From: Deferribacter desulfuricans SSM1
Lineage (GTDB): Bacteria > Chrysiogenota > Deferribacteres > Deferribacterales > Deferribacteraceae
NCBI RefSeq assembly: GCF_000010985.1
Contig: NC_013940.1
Coordinates: 124,001-188,000, forward strand
Direction of reading: 5' to 3'
DNA: 64,000 bases
The notes beneath the pieces are model-generated. The model made no database searches. It was not told the origin of the DNA and saw only the letters and a program-made list of their open reading frames with translations. The position numbers and the translations under genes are program-made. Shown piece by piece: positions 63,989 through 64,000 of the stretch. Every line of letters starts with the position of its first letter. Positions within the stretch are counted from its first letter, which is position 1.

Positions 63989-64000
63989 AGAGTCTATATA

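Noticed and set aside
1-64000. tRNA or rRNA genes
   Set aside because: No G+C-rich cloverleaf with a GTTCGA-type T-arm was seen on either strand; the few G+C islands are hairpins or IS DNA.

Overview
Very A+T-rich bacterial DNA (by eye only about a quarter G+C), densely coding, with strong Shine-Dalgarno motifs and many near-perfect sigma70 promoters (TTGACA, 17 bp, TATAAT). No rRNA, tRNA, ribosomal-protein or core metabolic genes are visible. The content looks like an accessory replicon: a megaplasmid or a large phage-like/plasmid element. Pointers are an RtcB RNA ligase, an RlaP-type nucleotidyltransferase, a macro-SLOG protein, tandem Api92-like proteins, an N-terminally extended radical SAM protein, HipA/HipB, a lone HicB, and many unrecognised small genes. 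CheX, a diguanylate cyclase, a ComFB-like protein and a secreted subtilase show a motile, c-di-GMP-using bacterial host. A thermophilic low-GC host such as a Deferribacteres-type organism is a guess only.

Layout. 0-5.6 kb: two unknown genes, then a metallopeptidase/VWA gene split by an IS. 5.6-11.8 kb: minus-strand cluster of repeat proteins (the 'VAH' family). 12-21.6 kb: small unknown genes, a radical SAM gene, a small exported protein with a frameshifted leader, a macro-SLOG gene split by an IS256-family element, a Tad2-like protein, a HicB-like protein and a coiled-coil gene split by an IS. 23.6-30.1 kb: plus-strand block with RtcB and RlaP. 30.2-35.7 kb: minus-strand hipA/hipB, two micro-ORFs, another VAH gene and two Api92-like paralogues. 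35.9-42.4 kb: minus-strand DNA methyltransferase - HerA - NurA module with HerA split by an IS. 42.5-52.5 kb: more VAH genes, cheX and unknown genes. 52.7-64 kb: an exported protein, a radical SAM gene, ComFB-like, a RecD-like helicase split by an IS, a subtilase with a C-terminal anchor, and a GGDEF protein that runs off the window.

Two things dominate. First, about 17 members of one repeat-protein family are present, all on the minus strand. They combine 27-residue ankyrin-like units (core TVAHEQA) with a constant C-terminal domain that nearly always ends in Ile-Cys-stop; copy number and repeat number are plainly changing. Second, five apparently identical 1846-bp IS605-type elements (TnpA plus TnpB) lie in the same orientation, each 3' of TTTAT and each inside a gene. 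Removing the element restores the reading frame exactly in all five genes, so the insertions are recent and potentially reversible.

Several other genes carry single-base frameshifts or nonsense codons. Either this replicon is decaying or the assembly has a few homopolymer errors.
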